From: Deltaproteobacteria bacterium
Lineage (GTDB): Bacteria > Myxococcota_A > UBA9160 > UBA4427
NCBI GenBank assembly: GCA_016713665.1
Contig: JADJOR010000006.1
Coordinates: 186,001 to 250,000 of the forward strand
DNA length: 64,000 nucleotides
Direction: 5' to 3'
The position numbers and the translations under genes were made by a program. Below are positions 54,568-63,042 of this stretch, piece after piece. The notes under the pieces were generated by a model that was not told where the DNA came from, made no database searches, and was given only the letters and a program-made list of their open reading frames with translations. The first letter of the stretch is position 1. Every line of letters begins with the position of its first letter.

Positions 54568-55176
54568 GTCGCGGACTGTCGCACAGTCCGCGCGGGCATC
54601 GGCAGGGTCGAATGGCTCGGGCGATGGGGTCGTCGGGAAGTCGGGAGTAGAAGGGCCGTCTCTTCGGGGCCCGATCCTTGCTCAGGGGATCGGGCCCCGC
54701 GGAGACACTGGCTGGAGTTTCGAATCGGCCTGGCGGAGAACCCTTCCTGATTCGATGGCGGGAGCCGTTCGCTCCCGACCCTTCCTGGGCTCTCCTAGAG
54801 CACGAAGCATGCCAGCTCGCCTTCGTGACCCGATTCCGTCCTGAATTCAAGACCTTGGGCGGATCCATGCGATAGGGCGCCGTTCTTGGGACGCGGCGCG
54901 TGTGGTGTGTTTTGCACCAGCAGGTGTGCAAAGCAGGGGCAAGCGGAGTCGTAAGTCTCTGTTTTCTCATCGGTTTCCGGGATCAAAGCTCGAGCTGGAG
55001 CAGAATGCACCAGCGGCGCAGGATGCACCGGTGCTCCAAGGACAGCGAGCGGATCGGTGAGCCTCGCTGGGCCGGCGCGCATCGGGATGCAGGGCGTCGT
55101 CGGCTCGACTACCCACGGGCGTGAACCTCGGACGCCTCGGCTAGACTCGCGCGCCCTGTCCCCCGGAGAAGAATCG
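54568..55176. other. 609-bp divergent intergenic region with hairpins and short repeats
   Basis: I see no convincing gene or tRNA here, although the region is less G+C-rich than its surroundings. It contains a perfect hairpin at 54570-54592 (arms CGCGGACTGT/ACAGTCCGCG). A long hairpin at 54658-54706 has a 13-bp inner stem CGGGGCCCGATCC/GGATCGGGCCCCG and an outer GTCTC/GAGAC. TTTGCAC/GTGCAAA arms lie near 54910-54932. Related copies of TGCACCAGC/TGCACCGG recur near 54913, 55006 and 55024. The hisE promoter must be here. One or more of these could be operators or a small structured RNA. Confidence 0.5.
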
Positions 55177-55548
55177 ATGAGTCCTCGTTCCGACATGGCT
55201 TCACAGGTCCTCGATCGCCTCTACGAGGTCATCGAGCGGCGCCGGGACGAGCGGCCGGCCGGCAGCTACGTCGTCACGCTGCTCGATGCCGGAATGCCGG
55301 CGATCGCCGCCAAGCTGCGCGAGGAGTCCGAGGAAGTCGTGCGCGCGGCCTTCGACGAGGACGCCCACGCGGTCGCCCACGAGGCGGCGGATGTCGTCTT
55401 CCATCTTTTCGTCCTGCTGGCAGCGCGCGGCATCCAGCCGGACGCAGTCTATGGGGAGCTCTCTCGCCGGTTCGGGATCGGCGGTCTGGCCGAAAAAGCA
55501 GCGCGTGGCGCGGGCGATCCCGGCGTCGGGTCGGGGGGCGAGGCGTGA
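55177..55548 (+). CDS. hisE: Phosphoribosyl-ATP pyrophosphatase HisE
   Basis: This 123-residue all-alpha NTP pyrophosphatase hydrolyses phosphoribosyl-ATP to phosphoribosyl-AMP, the second step of histidine synthesis. The fold's acidic metal motifs are AAKLREESEEVVRAAF and HEAADVVFHLFVLL, as in stand-alone HisE (about 100 aa). A Gly-rich tail is added. ATG 55177 follows GGAGAAG. The stop overlaps the GTG of hisG (GTGA), so the two first enzymes of the pathway are translationally coupled. Confidence 0.94.
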   Translation: MSPRSDMASQVLDRLYEVIERRRDERPAGSYVVTLLDAGMPAIAAKLREESEEVVRAAFDEDAHAVAHEAADVVFHLFVLLAARGIQPDAVYGELSRRFGIGGLAEKAARGAGDPGVGSGGEA

Positions 55549-56408
55549 TTCCGAACGAGACCCTCCGCATTGCGGTGCCGTCGAAGGGGCGGCTGCGCGA
55601 GCCGTCCCTCGCCCTGCTCGAAAGGGCTGGGATGCGCTTCCGCGTCTCCGGTCGGCGCTTGTTCAGCGTCTGCAGCGAGACCGGCAGCCGCATCATCTTC
55701 ACGAACGCCGCCGATATTCCGGTCCTGGTCTCCGAGGGCGTCGTCGACCTCGGGATCACCGGCAGCGACCAGGTCCTCGAGAAGGCGGCCCGCGTCGTCG
55801 AGCATCGCAAGCTCGGCTTCGGCCGCTGTCGCCTTTCGGTGGCCGTTCACAAGGACGCGCCCTATCGGAAGACCACGGACCTCGCCGGTCGCGTGGTCGG
55901 CGCGAAGTTCGTCCGTCTGGCGCGCCGCCACTTCGAGAGCCACGGGGTCGCGGACGTCCACGTGATCGAGATCCAGGGCGCGGTCGAGGTGATGGTGCTG
56001 CTCGGGATGGTCGACGCGATCGTCGAGATCGTCGAGACCGGCAACAGCCTGCTCGAGAACGATCTGGTCGAGATGGAGCGGGTCCTCGAGGCGGAGGCCG
56101 TCCTGATCGGGCGGATGGAGCCCCGCGACCCGACCCGCTCGGAGCAGCTCCTGCGGCGCATCGACGGTGTCCTCGCCGCCGCGCGCTACGCGCTGATCGA
56201 ATACAACTGTCCGGCGGCGCGCATCGAGGAGGCGTCCCGCATCACCCCGGGCTTCTCGTCGCCGACGATCTCGCGTCTGCAGGATCCCGCCTGGCTCGCG
56301 GTGAAGGTTCTGGTCGAGAAGGCGCAGACGCAGCGGGTGATCGACGCCCTCGAGGCGATCGGTTGCGTCGCGATCCTCGAAACCGAGCTCCGACACGCCC
56401 GACTTTGA
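55545..56408 (+). CDS. hisG: ATP phosphoribosyltransferase HisG (long form)
   Basis: This 287-residue enzyme condenses ATP and PRPP in the first, feedback-regulated step of histidine synthesis. The N-terminus RIAVPSKGRLREPSL and VDLGITGSDQVLE are typical. The PRPP loop is seen in IVEIVETGNSLLENDL, with the usual acidic-Thr pattern. The C-terminal ACT-like regulatory domain (TISRLQDPAWLAVKVLVEKA onward) identifies the long, homohexameric form inhibited by histidine, so no HisZ is needed. Confidence 0.96.
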   Translation: MIPNETLRIAVPSKGRLREPSLALLERAGMRFRVSGRRLFSVCSETGSRIIFTNAADIPVLVSEGVVDLGITGSDQVLEKAARVVEHRKLGFGRCRLSVAVHKDAPYRKTTDLAGRVVGAKFVRLARRHFESHGVADVHVIEIQGAVEVMVLLGMVDAIVEIVETGNSLLENDLVEMERVLEAEAVLIGRMEPRDPTRSEQLLRRIDGVLAAARYALIEYNCPAARIEEASRITPGFSSPTISRLQDPAWLAVKVLVEKAQTQRVIDALEAIGCVAILETELRHARL

Positions 56409-56622
56409 TCGCTTCCCGGCGACGGGGGCGAGCCCAGGCGCCAGCCCATCGTGTGATGTCTGATCCGGTCGTGCTGGAGAGGGCCGGAGAGGAATTCGGG
56501 GAAAACCCCGAGGCTGCTGCACTCTTTTCCCCGGTATCCTCGATTCTCCATCATGCATTCTGGAATCCCACCGAATCAATCTCCGGGTTTGCCGCCAAGT
56601 CCATCTCGTGAGGAGACCGGAG
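56409..56622. other. Intergenic region hisG / receiver gene
   Basis: These 214 bases hold one clear short hairpin near 56497-56512 (CGGGG, loop AAAA, CCCCG), which may act as a weak terminator for hisG; no T-run follows. I see no gene. Confidence 0.3.
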
Positions 56623-57051
56623 ATGACCAGGATTCTCTTGATCGACGATCATCGGGTTTCCCTCGATCAGGCCCACGCGCTGCTGCGAAGCGACGGGTAT
56701 GACCTGATCGAGGCGACGGATGCGCTCGCCGGTTTGCATCGGGCCGTGGAAGACGCGCCGGATTGCGTCGTGGTCGACCTCGACCTGGCCGGACTCGACG
56801 GGCTCGAGATGTGCCGACGACTCTTCGCGTCGGAGACGGCGCGCGGGGTACCGGTCGTCGTCTGGGGCGCGGTCGAGGCGAAGCCGGTCGGTGAGCTCGC
56901 CCGGCAGGCCGGGGCCTTCGCCTACGTCGATCGGGGGCGGACACCGGGCGCGCTGCGGGGGGTGGTGCGCCGCGCCCTCCTCGAGCGGGCGGGGCGGACG
57001 GGTTCCTCGGCTACGACGGACCGTGTGCGACCGGGTCGCTCGCCGCGCTGA
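56623..57051 (+). CDS. Single-domain response regulator receiver
   Basis: This 142-residue CheY-like protein has the acidic pocket in LLIDDHRV, the phospho-acceptor Asp in DCVVVDLDLAGLDG, and a Thr/Ser-position strand VPVVVWGAVEA. The conserved Lys is not evident in the usual place (YVDRGRTPG), so signalling may be altered. It has no output domain, and its partner kinase is not adjacent. ATG 56623 follows AGGAG/GGAG; GTG 56608 is an in-frame alternative. The last 41 bp overlap the convergent EamA gene. Confidence 0.82.
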   Translation: MTRILLIDDHRVSLDQAHALLRSDGYDLIEATDALAGLHRAVEDAPDCVVVDLDLAGLDGLEMCRRLFASETARGVPVVVWGAVEAKPVGELARQAGAFAYVDRGRTPGALRGVVRRALLERAGRTGSSATTDRVRPGRSPR

Positions 57052-57928
57052 TCGAGACGGGCGCGGGCTTCGGGTCGCCGCGCGTCGCACGCGCGGCCCA
57101 GAGCGAGCCGGCGATCACGAGGGCTGCGCCGACGAAGCGCATCGCGTCGGGAAATTCGTCGAAGACCACCACGCCGAAGATCGCCGCGAACACGACCTGC
57201 AGATACGAGAGCGAGGTCGCCTGGCCGGCGGGCAGGGCGACGAGGCCGGCGGTGAGCCCCATCTGGCCGACCTGGGTCGCGAGGCCGACGCCGAGCAGCC
57301 AGACCCATTCGATGCCCTGCGGCCAGACGAAGTCGCGCACGACGAGCGGCAGCGCCGCGGGAATGTTGACGAGCGGGAAGTAGAAGACGATCACGAGCGG
57401 ATGCTCCGTCTGACCGAGGCGCCGCACGACGACGTAGGCGAGGGCGCTGCCCAGGGCCCCCGCCACGGCGACCGCGACCCAGACGGGATCGAGCGCTCCC
57501 GCGCCGGCGCCGAAGAGCGCCTCGGGTCGGGCGACCAGCACGACGCCGGCCAGGCAGAGCACGGTCGCGACGATCGTCGCCCGGGCGATCGTCTCGCCGA
57601 GGAAGAGCCCGGCGAGCAGGGCCGTGAAGGCGGGATTCAGGTAGTGGATCACCGTCGCGTCGGCGAGCGGCAGATGGGTCACCGCCGCGTACACGCACGA
57701 GAGCGCGGCATAGCCCGTGAGCCCGCGCAGCCAGAGCCCGCGCCGATCGTGGCCCCAGGGCGGGACATTGGCCCGTCGCAGCAGCGCATAGCTGACGAGC
57801 GCGCTCACGAGCGAGCGCGCGAGCACGATCTCCTGACTCGGGATCCGCTCGCCCGCGAGCTTCACGAAGAGCGTCATCACGCTGAAGGCGAGAGACGAGA
57901 CGAGGATCGCAGCGACTCCGGACGACAT
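57011..57928 (-). CDS. EamA/RhaT-family DMT transporter
   Basis: This 305-residue protein has ten predicted membrane helices arranged as two EamA repeats, the layout of drug/metabolite transporters. The conserved Glu-Pro-type ends of each repeat are seen as LFLGETI and VVFDEFPDAM. The first helix begins SSGVAAILVSSLAFSVMTLFV. It is probably an inner-membrane exporter of a small metabolite, with substrate unknown. ATG 57928 is used. Its Pro/Ser-rich C-terminal tail overlaps the end of the opposing receiver gene. Confidence 0.88.
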   Translation of the reverse strand: MSSGVAAILVSSLAFSVMTLFVKLAGERIPSQEIVLARSLVSALVSYALLRRANVPPWGHDRRGLWLRGLTGYAALSCVYAAVTHLPLADATVIHYLNPAFTALLAGLFLGETIARATIVATVLCLAGVVLVARPEALFGAGAGALDPVWVAVAVAGALGSALAYVVVRRLGQTEHPLVIVFYFPLVNIPAALPLVVRDFVWPQGIEWVWLLGVGLATQVGQMGLTAGLVALPAGQATSLSYLQVVFAAIFGVVVFDEFPDAMRFVGAALVIAGSLWAARATRGDPKPAPVSISAASDPVAHGPS

Positions 57929-58090
57929 GGGCCTCGCAGGGGGCGGAGCCGGTCGGCCGGGGGTGTGCTTCCGCTCGCGCGGCCGAGCTTGTCACGCTTT
58001 GGCCGGCTCCGCCCGCGGCGGGTAGACTCAGCTCGAAAGCGCCCGGTCCGCTCGCCCCGTTCCGAGCCCGTCCGTCCGTGCCGGAGTCCC

Positions 58091-59251
58091 ATGAGCGGCT
58101 TGTCCCCGAGCATCCGCCTGCTGCGCGACCTGGTCGCGATCCCGTCGGTGAACCCGATGGGCCGACTCGACCTGCCCGCGGAGCTCGTCGGCGAGGAGCG
58201 CGTCGCGCGCTTCTGCGCCGAAGAGCTCGGTCGCCGCGGGCTCGACGTCGCGGTCCTGGGGGAGGGTGGACGAACGAGCGTGCTCGCGATGGCACGGGCC
58301 GGGGCCGGGGCCGAGACGGTGCTCATCGCGAGCCATCTCGATACCGTGCCCGTCGACGGCATGGAGATCGATCCCTTCGATCCGTTCATCGCGGACGGCC
58401 AGCTCCACGGGCGCGGGTCCTGCGACACCAAGTCCGGCATGGCAGCGCTGCTCGTAGCGCTCGGCCGCGTGCTCGAGCGCGGGACGCTCGCGCGCAACGT
58501 GATCGTCGTCGGCGAGGCCGACGAGGAGCACCGAAGCGTCGGCGCCTTCGACGTCCTCGCGGCCCTCGGCGACGCGCGCCCCGACTGGGCGCTCGCGACC
58601 GAGCCGACGGGCCTGCGCCTGATCCACGCCCACAAGGGCGTCGTCCATGCCCGCCTGCGCGCCCGCGGCCGCGCGTGTCACAGCTCCGATCCCTCGGCGG
58701 GCCGCAACGCCATCGTCCTGCTCGCCCGGGCGATCCTCGCCGTCGAGGCGAGCGCGCGGATCTTCCTCGCACGCCCGCACCCGGATCTCGGCCCGGCGAC
58801 GCTCTCGATCGGCGTGGTCGGCGGCGGCCACGCGCCCAACATCGTCCCCGACGATGCCTGGCTCTGGGTCGATCGGCGCACGCTGCCGGGGGAGAAGGCG
58901 GAGTCGGTGAAGCGGGAGCTCGAGGACGTACTCGAACACGCCGGGCTCGCGGGGGAGGTCGTGATCGACTCCTGCCGCGAGGAGAAGCCGCCGCTCGGCA
59001 ACGAGCCCGGGTCGCTCGCGGTGCGGGGGACGGCCTCGGTCCTCGACGACCTCGGGCTTCCGTCCACCGTGGCGCCGGTCGCCTTCGGGACCGATGCCGG
59101 GGTCTTCTCCCGCGTCGGCATCCCGAGTGTCGTGATCGGTCCGGGCTCGATCGCCGCGGCCCATACGGCGCGGGAGTCGGTGCCGATCGCCGAGGTCGAG
59201 ACGATGGCGAGGATCTTCGAGCGTTTGCTCGAGTCGAAGGGCGCGCGCTGA
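58091..59251 (+). CDS. M20-family metallopeptidase (ArgE/DapE/CPG2-like)
   Basis: This 386-residue di-zinc amidohydrolase has all the M20 motifs. ASHLDTVPVDG supplies the first His and Asp, GRGSCDTKSG the bridging Asp, and GEADEEHRSVG the catalytic Glu pair. TEPTG follows as an acidic ligand, and the last His is in AAHTARE. A lid/dimerisation domain lies at about residues 180-290 (GVVHARLRARGRACHSSDP). The family includes acetylornithine deacetylase, succinyl-DAP desuccinylase and carboxypeptidase G2, and I cannot choose among them. The DapE role would fit lysC/lysA, but there is no direct evidence. ATG 58091 is a natural start. Confidence 0.88.
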   Translation: MSGLSPSIRLLRDLVAIPSVNPMGRLDLPAELVGEERVARFCAEELGRRGLDVAVLGEGGRTSVLAMARAGAGAETVLIASHLDTVPVDGMEIDPFDPFIADGQLHGRGSCDTKSGMAALLVALGRVLERGTLARNVIVVGEADEEHRSVGAFDVLAALGDARPDWALATEPTGLRLIHAHKGVVHARLRARGRACHSSDPSAGRNAIVLLARAILAVEASARIFLARPHPDLGPATLSIGVVGGGHAPNIVPDDAWLWVDRRTLPGEKAESVKRELEDVLEHAGLAGEVVIDSCREEKPPLGNEPGSLAVRGTASVLDDLGLPSTVAPVAFGTDAGVFSRVGIPSVVIGPGSIAAAHTARESVPIAEVETMARIFERLLESKGAR

Positions 59252-59296
59252 GTCGGCGCGGATCGAGGCGAGTCGGCGGGGATCGGCGGGGGCGGG

Positions 59297-59312
59297 GCGG
59301 CCGATCGGCCGC
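59297..59312. repeat. 16-bp perfect palindrome between convergent genes
   Basis: GCGGCCGATCGGCCGC is a perfect palindrome in the 66-bp gap between the convergent M20 peptidase and binding-lipoprotein genes. It could help to terminate both transcripts or may be chance in very G+C-rich DNA. Confidence 0.4.
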
Positions 59313-59317
59313 GTCCG

Positions 59318-60115
59318 TCAGTGGACCGTCACGCGCACCGGGATCCAGCGATCGATCACGGCCTCGATCCGTCCGTCGCGCGTCCATTCGGCGACGGCCT
59401 GATCGAGCTGGGACTCGAGCGCGGCATCGCCGCGCCGGACGGCCCATGCGAGGGATTCGTCCGTGAGCAGCTGGTAGAGGCCGTGGAGATCGCGCTGTGC
59501 GGGGTCGCCGGCGATGCGCCAGACGGTCGGCGCGTCGTGGACGAAGAAATCGATCCGGCCGGCCCGAAGGCTGCGCAGGCCGGCCTCGACGTCGTCGAAC
59601 GCGAAGCTCGTGGCGAGGGAGAGCTCGGTCGCGACGAAGCGTTCCCCGGTCGTGCCCGACTGATAGCCGACCCGCGCGCCGGGCCGGCGCAAGGTATGGA
59701 TGCGGCCGAAGCGGGCGAGGTCGGCGGCGCGGATCAGCGCGAGCTGGCCGGACTGCATGTACGGCGTCGCGAACAGCACGCGGGTCTCGCGCTCGGGGGT
59801 GATCGATAGACCGCTCATGACGACGTCGACGTCGCCCCGCTCGAGGGCTCCGAGCAGCTCGTCTTCCCGGAAGCGTTCGAAGACGACGCGGCGACCGAGA
59901 CGTTCGCCGAGCGATCGCGCGAGATCGGGCTCGATGCCGACGATCTCGCCATCCTGCTCGAACACGACCGGGGCGAAGCCCGGCGCGACGCCGACGCGCA
60001 GGGCGCGGCCGCCGGGCGCTTTGCTCGAAGCGCAGGCCAGCGCGGTCAGCGAGAGCGCCGCGATCAGGAGCAGCAGCATGCGGGGGGTGGGAAGTCGGAG
60101 AGCGAGCGGCTTCAC
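59318..60115 (-). CDS. Amino-acid-type solute-binding lipoprotein
   Basis: This 265-residue protein is a type 3 solute-binding protein (SBP_bac_3), which catches polar amino acids or similar for an ABC transporter. GTG 60115 follows GGGAG and begins a signal with the lipobox ALAC near residues 27-30. The mature protein starts LRVGVAPGFAPVVFEQDGE and continues with the ligand-binding patterns VVMSGLSITPERETRVLFA and RVGYQSGTTGERF. No transporter permease or ATPase is adjacent. Stand-alone members can also act as sensors, or be dehydratase-like. Confidence 0.85.
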   Translation of the reverse strand: MKPLALRLPTPRMLLLLIAALSLTALACASSKAPGGRALRVGVAPGFAPVVFEQDGEIVGIEPDLARSLGERLGRRVVFERFREDELLGALERGDVDVVMSGLSITPERETRVLFATPYMQSGQLALIRAADLARFGRIHTLRRPGARVGYQSGTTGERFVATELSLATSFAFDDVEAGLRSLRAGRIDFFVHDAPTVWRIAGDPAQRDLHGLYQLLTDESLAWAVRRGDAALESQLDQAVAEWTRDGRIEAVIDRWIPVRVTVH

Positions 60116-60254
60116 GAGGACTCCCGGGCTTCTTCGCAAGCTACTGTGTTGCACCGCGAAGCGCCAATTCCTACTTTGCGCAGCCGACCGATCCGGAGGG
60201 CAGGAAGCAGCTCCACAGGAACGCTCCGACCGACTCCACGAGAAGGGTGCCGCC

Positions 60255-62920
60255 ATGGGTGATGCCAAGCCGAAATCGATCCTGCGCAGCGGCTACCGGG
60301 CTCCCGACTACCGGATCGATACCGTGGACCTCGCCTTCGACCTCGGCGAGACGGAGACGATCGTCGACGCGCGGCTCCAGATCCGGCGGCGCGAGGGGAG
60401 CGAGCGCGTCAAGCTGCCCCTCGTCCTGGTCGGCGAAGAGCTCGAGCTGCTCGCGATCGGGATCGACGGCCGGCCGCTCGCCGCGCGCGAGTACCAGATC
60501 GAGGGCGACGAGCTCTCGATCTTCGATCCGCCGGCCCGCTTCGAGCTCCAGACCCGGGTTCGCATCCATCCCGAGGCGAATCTGCGGCTCTCCGGCCTCT
60601 ACAAGAGCAGCGGCAATTTCTGCACCCAATGCGAGGCGATGGGCTTCCGCCGGATCACCTGGTTCCTCGACCGACCGGACGTGATGGCCCGCTATACGGT
60701 CACGATCGAGGCCGACGCGGCGAAGTACCCGGTCCTGCTCTCGAACGGCAACCGGGTCGCCTCCGAGACGCTGCCGGGGGGCCGACATCGGGTCCGCTGG
60801 CAGGATCCCTTCCCGAAGCCCAGCTATCTCTTCGCCCTGGTGGCGGGGGACCTGCGCTGTCATGCCGGCGACTTCACGACCCGCTCGGGGCGGGAGGTGC
60901 GCCTCGAAATCTGGGTCGAGCCCCAGAACATCGACCGCTGCGAGCATGCGCTTCGCTCCCTCGAACGCGCGATGCGCTGGGACGAGGAAAAGTTCGGGCG
61001 CGAGTACGACCTCGACGTCTACATGATCGTCGCCGTCAACGACTTCAACATGGGGGCGATGGAGAACAAGGGGCTCAACGTCTTCAACTCGAAGTTCGTG
61101 CTCGCCCGACCGGAGTCCGCGACCGACGACGACTACGAGGGGATCGAGACGGTGATCGCCCACGAGTATTTCCACAACTGGACCGGCAATCGCGTGACCT
61201 GCCGCGACTGGTTCCAGCTGACGCTGAAGGAAGGCCTCACCGTCTACCGCGACCAGCGCTTCAGCGAGGACGTGCGGTCGCGGGCGGTCGAGCGCATCGA
61301 TGCGGTCAAGCAGCTGCGCGCCCGTCAGTTTCCGGAGGACGAGGGCCCGATGGCCCATCCGATCCGGCCCGAGTCCTACATCTCGATGGACAACTTCTAT
61401 ACGGCGACCGTCTACGAGAAGGGCGCCGAGGTCATCCGGATGATGGCGACCCTCGTCGGAGACGAGGGCTTCCGCAAGGGCATGGACTGTTATTTCGAGC
61501 GCCACGACGGTCAGGCGGTCACCTGCGACGACTTCCGCGCGGCGATCGCCGACGCGAACGGCCGTGACCTCGACCAGTTCGAGCGCTGGTATCGCCAGGC
61601 CGGAACCCCGCGCCTGCGCGCCCGGGGCAGCTACGACCCGAGCCGCGGTCGCTACACCCTCGAGCTCGGTCAGGACTATCCCGAGACGGCCTTCGAGATC
61701 GCAGGGGCGGCGGAGCGGAGGCCGCTTCATCTCCCGGTGGCGATCGCGTTGCTCGGCGCTGGGGGTCGTGCCCTGCCGCTTCGGCTCTCGAGCGATCCCG
61801 CGGAGGCCCGATCGGAGTCCGAGCGGGTGCTCGAGCTGCGCGACGAGAAGGCCGCCTTCGTCTTCGAGGGGATCACGGAGAAGCCGATTGCCTCGATCCT
61901 GCGCGGCTTCTCGGCGCCGGTCCGGCTCGAGATGGAGCGCGGCCCCGAAGAGCTCGCCTTCCTGATGGCCCACGACGACGACGCCTTCAATCGCTGGGAC
62001 GCCGGCGAGAAGCTCGCGCTCGGGATCCTGGTCTCGGCGGTCGGGGCGCCGGAGGGCTTCGAGCAGGGGCCGATCGTCGCGCGCTATGCCGAGGCGTTGG
62101 GGCGCGTGCTCGGCGACGAGGCCTCGACGGCTCGCTCCGGGCGCTCGCGATCACGCTGCCCGCAGAGAAGGTCGTCGCCCAGGAGCTCCCGGTCATCGAC
62201 CCGGACGCGATCCATGCGGTCCGCGAGCGATTGGGCCGGTTTCTCGCGCGGACCCACGAAGCGACGCTCTGGGGGCTCTATCGCGCGCTGGCCCCGAACG
62301 GCGCCTATCGCCACGAGCGGGGCCAAATCGATCGACGCCGACTGCGCGGCGCGGTCCTGCGCTTCCTCGCCTGGACCGGGAGCGAGGAGGCCGTCGCGGC
62401 GGCCCACGCCCAATATCACGCCGCGGACAACATGACCGACGCCCAGGCGGCGCTCTTCGTGCTCGCCGATCTCGAGGATCCGCGGCGCGACGAGGCCTTC
62501 GCCCATTTTCATGCGCGCTTCCGGAGCGATCCGCTCGTGCTCGACAAGTGGTTCACGATCCAGGCGACCTCGAGCCGGCCCGATGCCCTCGACCGGGTCC
62601 GGGAGCTGGCCCGCCACGCGGACTTCCAGCTGACCAATCCCAATCGCGTGCGCGCGCTGGTCGGGGCGTTCTCGTCGGCCAATGCCGCCCGGTTCCACGA
62701 CCGCGCGGGCGGAGGCTATGCCTTCCTGGCGGATGTCGTGCTCGAGCTCGACGGCAAGAATCCGCAGGTCGCCTCCCGGCTCGTCTCGGCCTTCAACGAC
62801 TGGCGCCGCTACGACGAGGCACGCCAGGAGCGGATGCAGCTGGTTCTCCAACGGATCGCCGGTCACAAGGGCCTGTCGAAGGACGTCTACGAGATCGTGA
62901 GCCGGGCGCTTTCGCGTTAG
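60255..62920 (+). CDS. pepN: Aminopeptidase N PepN (frameshifted)
   Basis: This M1 zinc aminopeptidase removes N-terminal residues from peptides in the cytoplasm. Visible motifs are GAMENKGLNVFN (substrate-binding GxMEN), HEYFHNWTGNRVTCRDWFQL with the HEXXH zinc site and the third ligand in LKEG, and the later catalytic Tyr region. The frame breaks at about 62122 after LGDEA. One extra C (GCC to GCCC) restores LDGSLRALAITLPAEKVVAQ and joins the C-terminal helical domain, which ends at 62920. The repaired length, about 889 residues, matches E. coli PepN (870 aa). I read the break as an assembly indel. Confidence 0.92.
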
Positions 62921-63042
62921 GTCGATCGGCCGACCGGAGGCGCGACTCGACGCGACACGGCGGCGCCGGGTGAGGCGGGACCGGGCGGAAGCAGGGCGAT
63001 GATGCGGATGGTCGTGGACGGCGGGAACGGGAAGGAACGCAG

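Noticed and set aside
54658..54706. The long hairpin as an intrinsic terminator
   Set aside because: No T-run follows on either strand, and it lies between divergent genes where no terminator is needed, so it is reported only as a structured element.
54795..55196. Open frames of 74-133 codons in the hisE upstream region
   Set aside because: They lack ribosome binding sites, motifs and codon-position bias, and overlap each other on both strands.
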